A stretch of 10,567 bases of DNA. Source: Candidatus Doudnabacteria bacterium (GTDB taxonomy: Bacteria > Patescibacteriota > Doudnabacteria > UBA920). Positions within the stretch are counted from its first letter, which is position 1, and each line of letters begins with the position of its first letter. A model generated the notes under the pieces. It searched no databases, was not told where the DNA came from, and saw nothing but the letters and a program-made list of their open reading frames with translations. This document shows positions 5,523 through 10,567 of this stretch, in pieces. The DNA lies in the NCBI GenBank assembly GCA_016788805.1, contig JAEUSE010000013.1, positions 1 to 10,567 on the forward strand, in the 5' to 3' direction. Both the position numbers and the translations under genes were made by a program.

Positions 5523-5578
5523 GAATTACGAATTACGAAGTTAGAATTACGTAATTCGTAACTCTGACTTCGCGCTTC
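5523..5578. repeat. Inverted heptamer array between rlu gene and rplS (4 + 4 units)
   Basis: Eight exact 7-base units occupy 56 bases with no spacer. The left arm is GAATTAC, GAATTAC, GAAGTTA, GAATTAC; the right arm is GTAATTC, GTAACTC, TGACTTC, GCGCTTC. The centre GAATTACGTAATTC is a perfect 14-base palindrome, and pairing weakens outward as the right-arm units diverge. The array fills the gap between the two genes except for 8 bases on the rlu side and 7 on the rplS side. It has the same 4 + 4 plan as the arrays at 1263 and 3971, with a different heptamer. Confidence 0.93.
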
Positions 5579-5586
5579 AAATTAAT

Positions 5587-6558
5587 TTAAAGGTTAGTAA
5601 CTAACTTGCTCTCTAACTGCAACAAAATTGATCGCAGGTCCAACGGTAGCTGACTCTCCGCTTCTACCCACGTCCCATCGGGCAACTGAACCTCTATCTT
5701 TCGAGCATGGAGGAATTGCCTGTGCAACCTGCTCAACGCGGTCTTTTTACCGCCATACAATGCATCTCCCATAAGCGGATGGCCTATAGAGGCCATATGT
5801 ACACGTATTTGATGAGTGCGACCTGTATGTAAGTCTACAGAAATTAGGGCTATTTTGTCAACTGAATTAGGTTGTGGGTTGTGGGTTGTGGGTTGTAGGG
5901 ACAACACCTCAAGGACACGATATTCCGTCAAAGAAGGCTTCGGTTCGACCATGTCTTTCGTTGTGTGTTTACGAAAATCGTTCTTACTCTTGCCCAGGGG
6001 CGCATCGACAAACCCGTGCGCTTTGTCCGGGACCCCTAGCACCAATGCAAGATAATTCTTTTTTACTCGACGGTCAGCAAAAGCATCTTTTAAATACTCA
6101 TACATAGCCGACGTCTTAGCCACGAGCATAACCCCGCTCGTGTCTTTATCCAACCTATGCACAATGCCTGGCCTGTGCGCTTCTCCCACCCCTTCAATTT
6201 CCGGAAACTGTCGCGGTAATATCTCAGATAATGATTCTTCTTTTACCCCGGCGCCGGGGTGCACGCTCAAACCAGCCGGCTTATCGATTATTATCAAGCC
6301 GTGGTCGTCATACAAAACCTTGACTGGAGCGCTCGTGTTACTTGTCTTTGTCTCTTGTCTCTTGTCTCTTGTCTCTGCATCATATTCCACCATATCTCCT
6401 TCTCGTACAATAAACTTTGATTCCGCAACCGGCTGACCGTTCACTTTTACAGCCCCTGTGTCAATCACGCGTTGGACCTGACTACGAGAAATAGTTGGTA
6501 GCTGTTCTACCAAGAACTTATCGAGTCGCGTCTTTAGTTGTGTGACAGTAAAAACCAT
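5587..6558 (-). CDS. RluD/YlyB-family 23S rRNA pseudouridine synthase
   Basis: This RluA-group enzyme converts uridine in RNA, probably large-subunit rRNA, to pseudouridine. An S4 RNA-binding domain (about residues 5-58: RLDKFLVEQ, ISRSQVQRVI, VNGQPV) precedes the catalytic domain. The catalytic domain carries IIIDKPAGLSVHPG, the motif HRLDKDTSG with catalytic Asp137, KNYLALV, and LHTGRTHQIRVHMASIGHPLMGD. The start is set at the ATG at 6558 (323 residues); a GTG at 6576 would add six residues. No Shine-Dalgarno sequence is seen. Two heptamer arrays lie inside the gene: one encodes the linker ETRDKRQETKTSN between the domains, the other a Q-P-T-T-H-N-P-Q-P-N insert before the LHTGRTHQ motif. 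Both keep the frame. The gene lies between trmD and rplS. The exact target uridines cannot be told from sequence. Confidence 0.93.
   Translation of the reverse strand: MVFTVTQLKTRLDKFLVEQLPTISRSQVQRVIDTGAVKVNGQPVAESKFIVREGDMVEYDAETRDKRQETKTSNTSAPVKVLYDDHGLIIIDKPAGLSVHPGAGVKEESLSEILPRQFPEIEGVGEAHRPGIVHRLDKDTSGVMLVAKTSAMYEYLKDAFADRRVKKNYLALVLGVPDKAHGFVDAPLGKSKNDFRKHTTKDMVEPKPSLTEYRVLEVLSLQPTTHNPQPNSVDKIALISVDLHTGRTHQIRVHMASIGHPLMGDALYGGKKTALSRLHRQFLHARKIEVQLPDGTWVEAESQLPLDLRSILLQLESKLVTNL
5870..5897. repeat. Heptamer array inside the pseudouridine synthase gene (GGTTGTG x4)
   Basis: Four exact units, GGTTGTG three times and GGTTGTA once, lie within the coding sequence. In the sense direction the unit is CACAACC and encodes residues within QPTTHNPQPN. 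RluA-family proteins usually pass from VLE to the LHTGRTHQ motif with about a dozen fewer residues, so this appears to be an insertion in a surface loop. Confidence 0.88.
6341..6375. repeat. Heptamer array inside the pseudouridine synthase gene (TTGTCTC x5)
   Basis: Five units, CTTGTCT and then TTGTCTC four times, lie in the coding sequence between the S4 domain and the catalytic domain. The sense unit is GAGACAA and encodes TRDKRQETKTS, a charged linker. The frame is kept. Confidence 0.9.
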
Positions 6559-6609
6559 ATCGACATGTAATAACACAGGTATTTAAGTATAGTTAGATGC
6601 GGGCATGAG

Positions 6610-7362
6610 CTAGTGCTTAGGTGAGTCCAGCAAGTCAGGTCTGCGCTTCTTTGTCCGTCTGAGAGCTTCGGCAATTCTCCACTCTTGAATGTTCGCGTGA
6701 TGTCCGGTTAATAAAACCCCCGGCACCCTTAAAAACTTTTTTTTTCTTGTTTCGTGTTTCTTGTTTCTTATCTCAACAATCCATGTCTCCGGCTTCGTAT
6801 ATTGGGGGTACTCTAACATACGGTCGCTGAACGACTCTCCGACGGCCGACTCGTCCTTGCCCAACACTCCGGGCACATTCCGCAGCACCGCCTCCGCAAT
6901 AACCAAGGCAGGCAACTCACCGCCCATAAGCACATAGTCGCCAATGGACAGCTCCTCATCAACGAACTTGGTTATTCTCTCGTCATACCCTTCATATCGT
7001 GCCGACACGAAAACTAGCTCATCGTATTTTGCCAAACGCACCGCGTCCTTCTGTTGGAACTGTTTACCCGACGGAGTCAATAGAATAACCCGCGTTTTAG
7101 CTTTCGACTTACCTCGCGCCAATTGTATCGCCCTAAACAATACATCGGGACGAAGCACCATCCCAACACCTCCGCCGTACGGTCGGTCATCAACGGTTTG
7201 CCGAGCGTCTAAGCCAAACTGTCTCAAATCTAGAGCCTTCCAACTCAAACGTTTATTCAGTATAGCTCTAGCGATAATACCGAACTCTGCATATCGCTGA
7301 ATAAATGCGGGGAATAAAGTAATAGTAACAATGGCAATCTTTTTAACTTTCACCATAGGCAT
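6610..7362 (-). CDS. trmD: tRNA (guanine-37-N1)-methyltransferase
   Basis: TrmD methylates G37 next to the anticodon of tRNAs reading CNN-type codons and prevents +1 frameshifting. The 250-residue product shows the SPOUT family pattern: TLFPAF near the start, QTVDDRPYGGGVGMV (55-69), the knot segments LLTPSGKQF, RYEGYDERI and SIGDYVLMGGELPALV, and the C-terminal LLTGHHANIQEWR with RRPDLL. The residue before the SF motif (GESFSD) is Glu where many relatives have Asp. Between YTKP and VPGVLL it has about 14 more residues than usual, encoded by a heptamer array and a run of nine A. A second in-frame ATG at 7356 is an alternative start. The gene lies just after the khpA terminator. rimM, which usually precedes trmD, is absent. 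No Shine-Dalgarno sequence is seen. Confidence 0.96.
   Translation of the reverse strand: MPMVKVKKIAIVTITLFPAFIQRYAEFGIIARAILNKRLSWKALDLRQFGLDARQTVDDRPYGGGVGMVLRPDVLFRAIQLARGKSKAKTRVILLTPSGKQFQQKDAVRLAKYDELVFVSARYEGYDERITKFVDEELSIGDYVLMGGELPALVIAEAVLRNVPGVLGKDESAVGESFSDRMLEYPQYTKPETWIVEIRNKKHETRKKKFLRVPGVLLTGHHANIQEWRIAEALRRTKKRRPDLLDSPKH
6743..6770. repeat. Heptamer array inside trmD (TTTCTTG x4)
   Basis: Four units, TTTCTTG, TTTCGTG, TTTCTTG, TTTCTTA, lie in trmD. The sense unit is GAAACAA. Together with an adjacent A9 run they encode EIRNKKHETRKKK in the loop between the YTKP motif and the C-terminal helical domain. Confidence 0.88.
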
Positions 7363-7368
7363 AGTATA
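7363..7368 (-). promoter_or_regulatory. Possible -10 box directly abutting the trmD start
   Basis: The minus strand reads TATACT immediately before the ATG at 7362. If used, transcription would begin near 7356, which is the A of the second in-frame ATG, giving a leaderless message for a TrmD two residues shorter. The -35 region lies in the khpA terminator stem and has no good match, so this is weak. Confidence 0.3.
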
Positions 7369-7370
7369 GA

Positions 7371-7397
7371 CAAAAGACCGCCCTCACGAAAGGGCGG
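7371..7397 (-). terminator. Intrinsic terminator of khpA
   Basis: The minus strand has CCGCCCT, a 6-base loop and AGGGCGG (7378-7397), a 7-bp GC-rich stem, followed by TCTTTTG. It lies 16 bases after the khpA stop codon and only a few bases before the trmD start. Confidence 0.88.
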
Positions 7398-7413
7398 CCT
7401 CTAAGAGACATAT

Positions 7414-7752
7414 TTATATTTTGAAATCGTCTATGTCATCATGATTCGGTGCGCTGTCCGCACCAGAACCGTGATCCATGCGAGGTCCGCGATGAGAACC
7501 TTCGGGTTCATAGATTTTCAAATTTACTCGGGCTTTGTGCTTTGCGCCGACTACACGAAGTAGTGTACGAATAGCCTTAGCGGTCTGACCTTGACGGCCG
7601 ATGACCTGGCCCATATCTTTTGGATTGATGTGAAGAGTGATTAACACACCCATCTCGTCAACTACGCGCTCAGTGCGTACGTCATCGGGGTTGTCTACCA
7701 ACGCCCTTACGACATATTCTACGAACGCTGCGTCTTGTTCTTCTACTGCCAT
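7414..7752 (-). CDS. khpA: KhpA-type KH-domain RNA-binding protein
   Basis: This 112-residue protein is the small single-KH-domain protein (KhpA/YlqC, formerly UPF0109) encoded next to rpsP in many bacteria. In Gram-positives KhpA pairs with KhpB/Jag and affects mRNA fate and cell elongation. The N-terminal part has the family pattern FVEYVVRALVDNPDDVRTE. The KH core has the GxxG loop GRQG (52-55) in DMGQVIGRQGQTAKAIRTLL and ends at KARVNLKIYEPEG. The family usually ends near residue 80; here a hydrophilic tail of about 30 residues rich in Gly, His and Asp (ending DDIDDFKI) follows. The gene has its own near-consensus promoter and terminator and so can be expressed apart from rpsP and trmD. 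Confidence 0.94.
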   Translation of the reverse strand: MAVEEQDAAFVEYVVRALVDNPDDVRTERVVDEMGVLITLHINPKDMGQVIGRQGQTAKAIRTLLRVVGAKHKARVNLKIYEPEGSHRGPRMDHGSGADSAPNHDDIDDFKI

Positions 7753-7782
7753 ATCTGTATATTTAGCTGCTATATACTTTCT

Positions 7783-7838
7783 GCTTAGCTTTCGACCTTT
7801 CTACCTAAGCCAGCTATGATTAAATCATAGATAGAAAG
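7783..7838 (-). promoter_or_regulatory. Nested inverted repeats in the khpA promoter and leader
   Basis: CTATGAT-TAA-ATCATAG (7814-7830) is a perfect 7-bp inverted repeat that covers the -10 box and the likely transcription start. Arms CTTTCTA (7797-7803) and TAGAAAG (7832-7838) lie around it, and GCTTAG/CTAAGC (7783-7788 with 7805-7810) could form a hairpin in the leader. The position suits an operator, but no matching regulator is known. Confidence 0.45.
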
Positions 7839-7852
7839 CCCCTGCGTGTCAA
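7824..7852 (-). promoter_or_regulatory. Consensus sigma70-type promoter of khpA
   Basis: The minus strand has a perfect TTGACA (7847-7852), an optimal 17-base spacer and TATGAT (7824-7829). The expected start near 7817 gives a leader of about 65 nt. Confidence 0.85.
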
Positions 7853-7896
7853 ACGATATAAATAAGCCTGGGGGAGTACTCCGAATAGGCTATCCA

Positions 7897-7929
7897 CAAG
7901 AAAAGCCCCGACTTATATAAGTCGGGGCT
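7897..7929 (-). terminator. Intrinsic terminator of rpsP
   Basis: AGCCCCGACTTA and TAAGTCGGGGCT form a perfect 26-base palindrome (7904-7929). On the minus strand it is followed by TTTTCTTG. It begins 19 bases after the rpsP stop codon. Confidence 0.93.
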
Positions 7930-7948
7930 CATGCATGCATTTAACCGT

Positions 7949-8335
7949 TTAGGCGACAGTCTCTTCGGCCACCACAGGAGCTTCGGCGACTACTTCGACC
8001 GCTGGCGCGGCTTCCTCTGCCGGGGCGGCAGGCGCAGCCTTCACTTCTTCTTTCGCAGCCTCTTTCTTGGGCAAAGCAAAAGCTTTAACTTTAGCCACCT
8101 CAACAAGCTTTTTCGTTACGAATAAATTCTGAACACTAGGGGACATGGGGAGCCTTTGAGAAATCCAGTAGTTCAAACGGTCGTTATTCTTTACAATCAA
8201 TTCTTTAGTTCGGGGGTTGTAGTTACCCAAAATTTCGGTAAATTTCTTTTGAGCGGCGGCGGTTTTTGGCGCTACTACCACTCGGAATTCAGCCCGATTT
8301 CGCTTGCCGGTACGTTGAAAACGAATAGTTAACAT
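7949..8335 (-). CDS. rpsP: Ribosomal protein bS16 with an Ala/Glu-rich C-terminal extension
   Basis: bS16 is a 30S assembly protein. The N-terminal 80 residues fit the family: MLTIRFQRTGKRNRAEFRVVV, a conserved LGNYNPRTKEL and LNYWISQRLPMSPSVQNL. The usual length is about 80-90; this protein has 128 residues because of a low-complexity tail rich in Ala, Glu, Pro and Val (KKEAAKEEVKAAPAAPAEE and on). Such tails occur in S16 of several phyla and are probably disordered. The gene has its own promoter and terminator. It lies between smc and khpA, the usual neighbour of rpsP. No Shine-Dalgarno sequence precedes the ATG (TATATCTGATTT before it). Confidence 0.96.
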   Translation of the reverse strand: MLTIRFQRTGKRNRAEFRVVVAPKTAAAQKKFTEILGNYNPRTKELIVKNNDRLNYWISQRLPMSPSVQNLFVTKKLVEVAKVKAFALPKKEAAKEEVKAAPAAPAEEAAPAVEVVAEAPVVAEETVA

Positions 8336-8363
8336 AAATCAGATATATCAATAAAGTAGGCTA

Positions 8364-8392
8364 ATTCTAACAGACAGTTGCGAATACGTCAA
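8364..8392 (-). promoter_or_regulatory. Near-consensus sigma70-type promoter of rpsP
   Basis: The minus strand has TTGACG (8387-8392), a 17-base spacer and TAGAAT (8364-8369). The expected start near 8357 gives a leader of about 22 nt. Confidence 0.8.
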
Positions 8393-8413
8393 ACCCCTAG
8401 CGCATCTAAACAT

Positions 8414-8459
8414 GCAAACATAAAAGCACATAAACAGGCCTTTGTGCTTATATGCTTGC
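8414..8459 (-). terminator. Long hairpin terminator of smc
   Basis: Arms of 17 bases (8414-8430 and 8443-8459) pair with one mismatch and one G-T pair on the minus strand; the core is AAGCACA/TGTGCTT around a 12-base loop. On the minus strand the inner stem is followed by TTATGTTT, a weak T-tract that is itself part of the outer pairing. It begins 19 bases after the smc stop codon and precedes the rpsP promoter. Confidence 0.7.
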
Positions 8460-8478
8460 GTGGTTTTTGCAGATTCGA

Positions 8479-10567
8479 CTACTTGGCGTATGCGGCTGCT
8501 TGATCAAATTTGAGGCTCAAAATTTTCGATACGCTGTCATCGCCCATAGAAACGCCGTACAACATCCTCGACTGGGCCATGGTTTCTCGATTATGCGTAA
8601 TGGTAACAAACTGCGTCTGATGAGAAAGCGTTCCCAATATTTGGCCGAACCGAATAGTATTGGCCTCATCCAGAGCCGCATCCACCTCATCCAACACAAC
8701 AAAGGGCGAAGGAAAGCAAGCTAACAAGCTACACAGGAGCGCGATAGAAGTAAGCGCACGCTCACCGCCTGAAAGCGCTTGCAGTGCAGATAGTTTTTTC
8801 CCTGGTGGAGTAGCTTTAATATCCACCCCCACCACAGCGCTCGAACTCGACTCATATTTTTGCAACAACCGCTCTTCGGGTCTCATGGGTGGCCCATCCG
8901 ACTCCGCAACATTTTCTGCCTCAGTCAAAAAATCTGCGCTCTGCTCTTCAGTAGATTTTACCAACACCATTTGCGCCCGACCGCCATTAAACAAAACCCT
9001 AAAGTAATGTTCGAAACGCTCGTTAATCCGATGGAATGCCTCGTTGAACGTACGCTTAATATGTTCATCTAGCTCATCCATCACCTGACGCAAGTCTTCC
9101 ATACTACGCTTAAGGTCGGCTATCTGCTCAGTTAGTGTGTTAAAACGCGACTCGGTCTCACGAAACTCCTGCATGGTCATTTCGTCCACTCCGCCAATGA
9201 GTTCTAGTTGGTGCTTCACCTTGGCAATTTTATCATCCAAATCAGTAGTAGTACTGGGTTGGGCCGTACGGGTAATCTCGACAGACAAGTCGTGGCCAAA
9301 TATTTGCACTATTTCTTCCATTGTCCCACCCAACAGAGTGTCGAAGCGAGCCTTTTCAACGGCCAAAGCAGACTCTTGGTCCCGCAGGGTGTTTATGGTA
9401 TCTTGCAACGCTCGGTAGCTTCTTTCCAGCTCCAAGGTTTTTGAACGACGAGTGGACTCTTGCGCGTCCAAGGCAACTAAGCTCTCTTCCAATGTACGAA
9501 TTTTTCCTTGAAAAACCAAAGCTTGGGCGTCAATATCTCCGGCTTCTTTAGTCAGAGACGCAACAAACGCATCTACCCCACCCTGGCTGGAAGCTTTTTG
9601 CAGCTCTAAGCGCACATCAAGTTGTTCTTGCTGAAGCGCCTGTTCCTGCCCTTCGAGTATTTTTATACTCGTTTCCGCGCTCGCCCGCTCAGCCCCAATT
9701 AAAGAGAGCTGCTGTTCAATCCGAGACTGTTCGGCATGCAACAACTGCAGCTCCTCTTGTCGGGTTTTTTGCTCCACCGAACCACCCAGTAAGGCATGTG
9801 CTCGAATTTTAATAGTATGAAAAATATTTTTAAAGCCGAGCACCAACGCTCGAACGGTAGTTACATCTTCTGCCCGCTCAATTTCTTCCAGAAGGCGGTC
9901 CACAGACTGCTCCATTGCCTGCAGAGTCACATCAAACTCATGTCGGTCAACCGATTCCGGTTGACTGAGCATGCTGTATAGTTGCTCCAGTTTACCGCTA
10001 ATAGTTTCTCGCTGCGTACGAAAGGTGGATTCCTCGTGGGCGCGACGCGCCAGTTGTTCTCGAACTCGTACCAGCTCGGCAGCTAATCCTCGTAGCTTAC
10101 TTTCCAATTGTTGCGCCTGTACCTGCAAGGCCCGCGGATCGCCGCTTTGACCGCTTCGAGCGCTCGCCAACTTACCCTGTACAATACTACGTTGTTCCAA
10201 CAACTTATTCTTTTGCTCTTGCAGAGACAGTAAGTCCCGTCGGATAGTAGCAACTCGAGTTATTTCATGCGTGCCGCTGGCAGACTCTCGCTCAAGCTGT
10301 GCCTGACCCTCCGTTAGTTGGTTTTGCAACTGCTGTCGCTCTTGGCCAAGCGCGTCTAATTTACCTTGCAACACTGAAGTCTGCTGGGAAAAACCATAGT
10401 ACGTGCTACTTAAACGCTCACGCAACAAAAGTTTAAGCTCTAGCTCTAAACCTTCGCGGGCCTCCATGCGTTTTGCTTGTCGACGCAAACTTTTTAACCT
10501 TGGTTCCAGTTCATTGACCACGTCCTCTGCGCGCATCAAATTTTGAGCGGTCTGCTCTAACCGCTTA
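8479..10567 (-). CDS. smc: Chromosome segregation protein Smc, C-terminal two thirds (cut by window edge)
   Basis: The frame is open for 696 codons to the right edge; the N-terminal Walker A lobe lies outside. The visible part begins with KRLEQTAQNLMRAEDVVNEL and LKSLRRQAKR, matching the end of the Smc N-terminal head and the first coiled coil. Counting from the edge, coiled coil 1 spans about 20-200, a non-heptad segment about 202-262, and coiled coil 2 about 265-510. The C-terminal head follows, with the ABC signature LSGGERAL (598-605), Walker B FVVLDEVDAALDEAN (622-636) and the His-switch strand QFVTITHN. Canonical Smc has about 1000 residues after the same point. Here both arms are short and no hinge domain of about 150 residues is seen. 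The C-lobe also holds an acidic insert (about 535-580) before PPGKKL. Smc with ScpA/ScpB compacts and segregates the chromosome; no scp gene is in view. It precedes rpsP. Confidence 0.93.
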   Translation of the reverse strand, partial: KRLEQTAQNLMRAEDVVNELEPRLKSLRRQAKRMEAREGLELELKLLLRERLSSTYYGFSQQTSVLQGKLDALGQERQQLQNQLTEGQAQLERESASGTHEITRVATIRRDLLSLQEQKNKLLEQRSIVQGKLASARSGQSGDPRALQVQAQQLESKLRGLAAELVRVREQLARRAHEESTFRTQRETISGKLEQLYSMLSQPESVDRHEFDVTLQAMEQSVDRLLEEIERAEDVTTVRALVLGFKNIFHTIKIRAHALLGGSVEQKTRQEELQLLHAEQSRIEQQLSLIGAERASAETSIKILEGQEQALQQEQLDVRLELQKASSQGGVDAFVASLTKEAGDIDAQALVFQGKIRTLEESLVALDAQESTRRSKTLELERSYRALQDTINTLRDQESALAVEKARFDTLLGGTMEEIVQIFGHDLSVEITRTAQPSTTTDLDDKIAKVKHQLELIGGVDEMTMQEFRETESRFNTLTEQIADLKRSMEDLRQVMDELDEHIKRTFNEAFHRINERFEHYFRVLFNGGRAQMVLVKSTEEQSADFLTEAENVAESDGPPMRPEERLLQKYESSSSAVVGVDIKATPPGKKLSALQALSGGERALTSIALLCSLLACFPSPFVVLDEVDAALDEANTIRFGQILGTLSHQTQFVTITHNRETMAQSRMLYGVSMGDDSVSKILSLKFDQAAAYAK

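Noticed and set aside
386..6770. Tandem arrays as a CRISPR array or a mobile element
   Set aside because: Units are 7 bases, contiguous and without spacers, differ between loci, and there is no cas gene, transposase or terminal repeat. They do not fit either class.
8660..9981. Several plus-strand open frames opposite smc
   Set aside because: They are short, Ser/Cys-rich shadows; smc on the minus strand has the ATPase signature, Walker B and coiled coils.

Overview
This window reads as a chromosomal housekeeping segment of a bacterium. The small genes, the mostly SD-less starts, and the compact layout in which many genes carry their own promoter and terminator suggest a Patescibacteria (CPR, Parcubacteria-like) genome. 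That assignment is inference from gene style; there is no 16S or other decisive marker here. The standard bacterial code fits all genes.

Layout, left to right. Bases 1-380 (minus) are the N-terminal part of a class I SAM methyltransferase that runs off the left edge. Then come ymdB (462-1265, minus) and rny (1334-2881, minus), the conserved rny-ymdB pair. A 506-base divergent intergenic region follows. It holds a promoter and a structured leader of about 250 nt for rny, and two promoters for the rightward genes. The rightward unit is a typical 2-Cys peroxiredoxin (3388-3963) and an Fe/Mn superoxide dismutase (4051-4656), an oxidative-defence pair closed by a strong bidirectional terminator. 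Everything to the right is on the minus strand, transcribed right to left: the 3' part of smc (8479-10567), rpsP, khpA, trmD, an RluD-type pseudouridine synthase, rplS and a small unknown gene. This resembles the classical rpsP-khpA-rimM-trmD-rplS ribosome-maturation cluster, but rimM is absent and a pseudouridine synthase sits between trmD and rplS. smc, rpsP, khpA and rplS are each followed by an intrinsic terminator. rpsP and khpA have near-consensus sigma70-type promoters.

The most unusual pattern is a family of short arrays with a 7-base period. Seven loci carry 4-5 tandem heptamers; the heptamer differs from locus to locus but the period is constant. Three intergenic arrays have the same architecture: four heptads followed by about four inverted heptads, forming a long imperfect hairpin. 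At four loci the array ends 0-7 bases from a start codon, taking the place of a Shine-Dalgarno sequence. Three more arrays lie inside coding sequence (two in the pseudouridine synthase, one in trmD), where they encode hydrophilic additions in linkers or loops without breaking the frame.

The second notable item is Smc. Its ATPase C-lobe is intact, but the two coiled-coil arms are short and only about 60 residues lie where a hinge domain should be.
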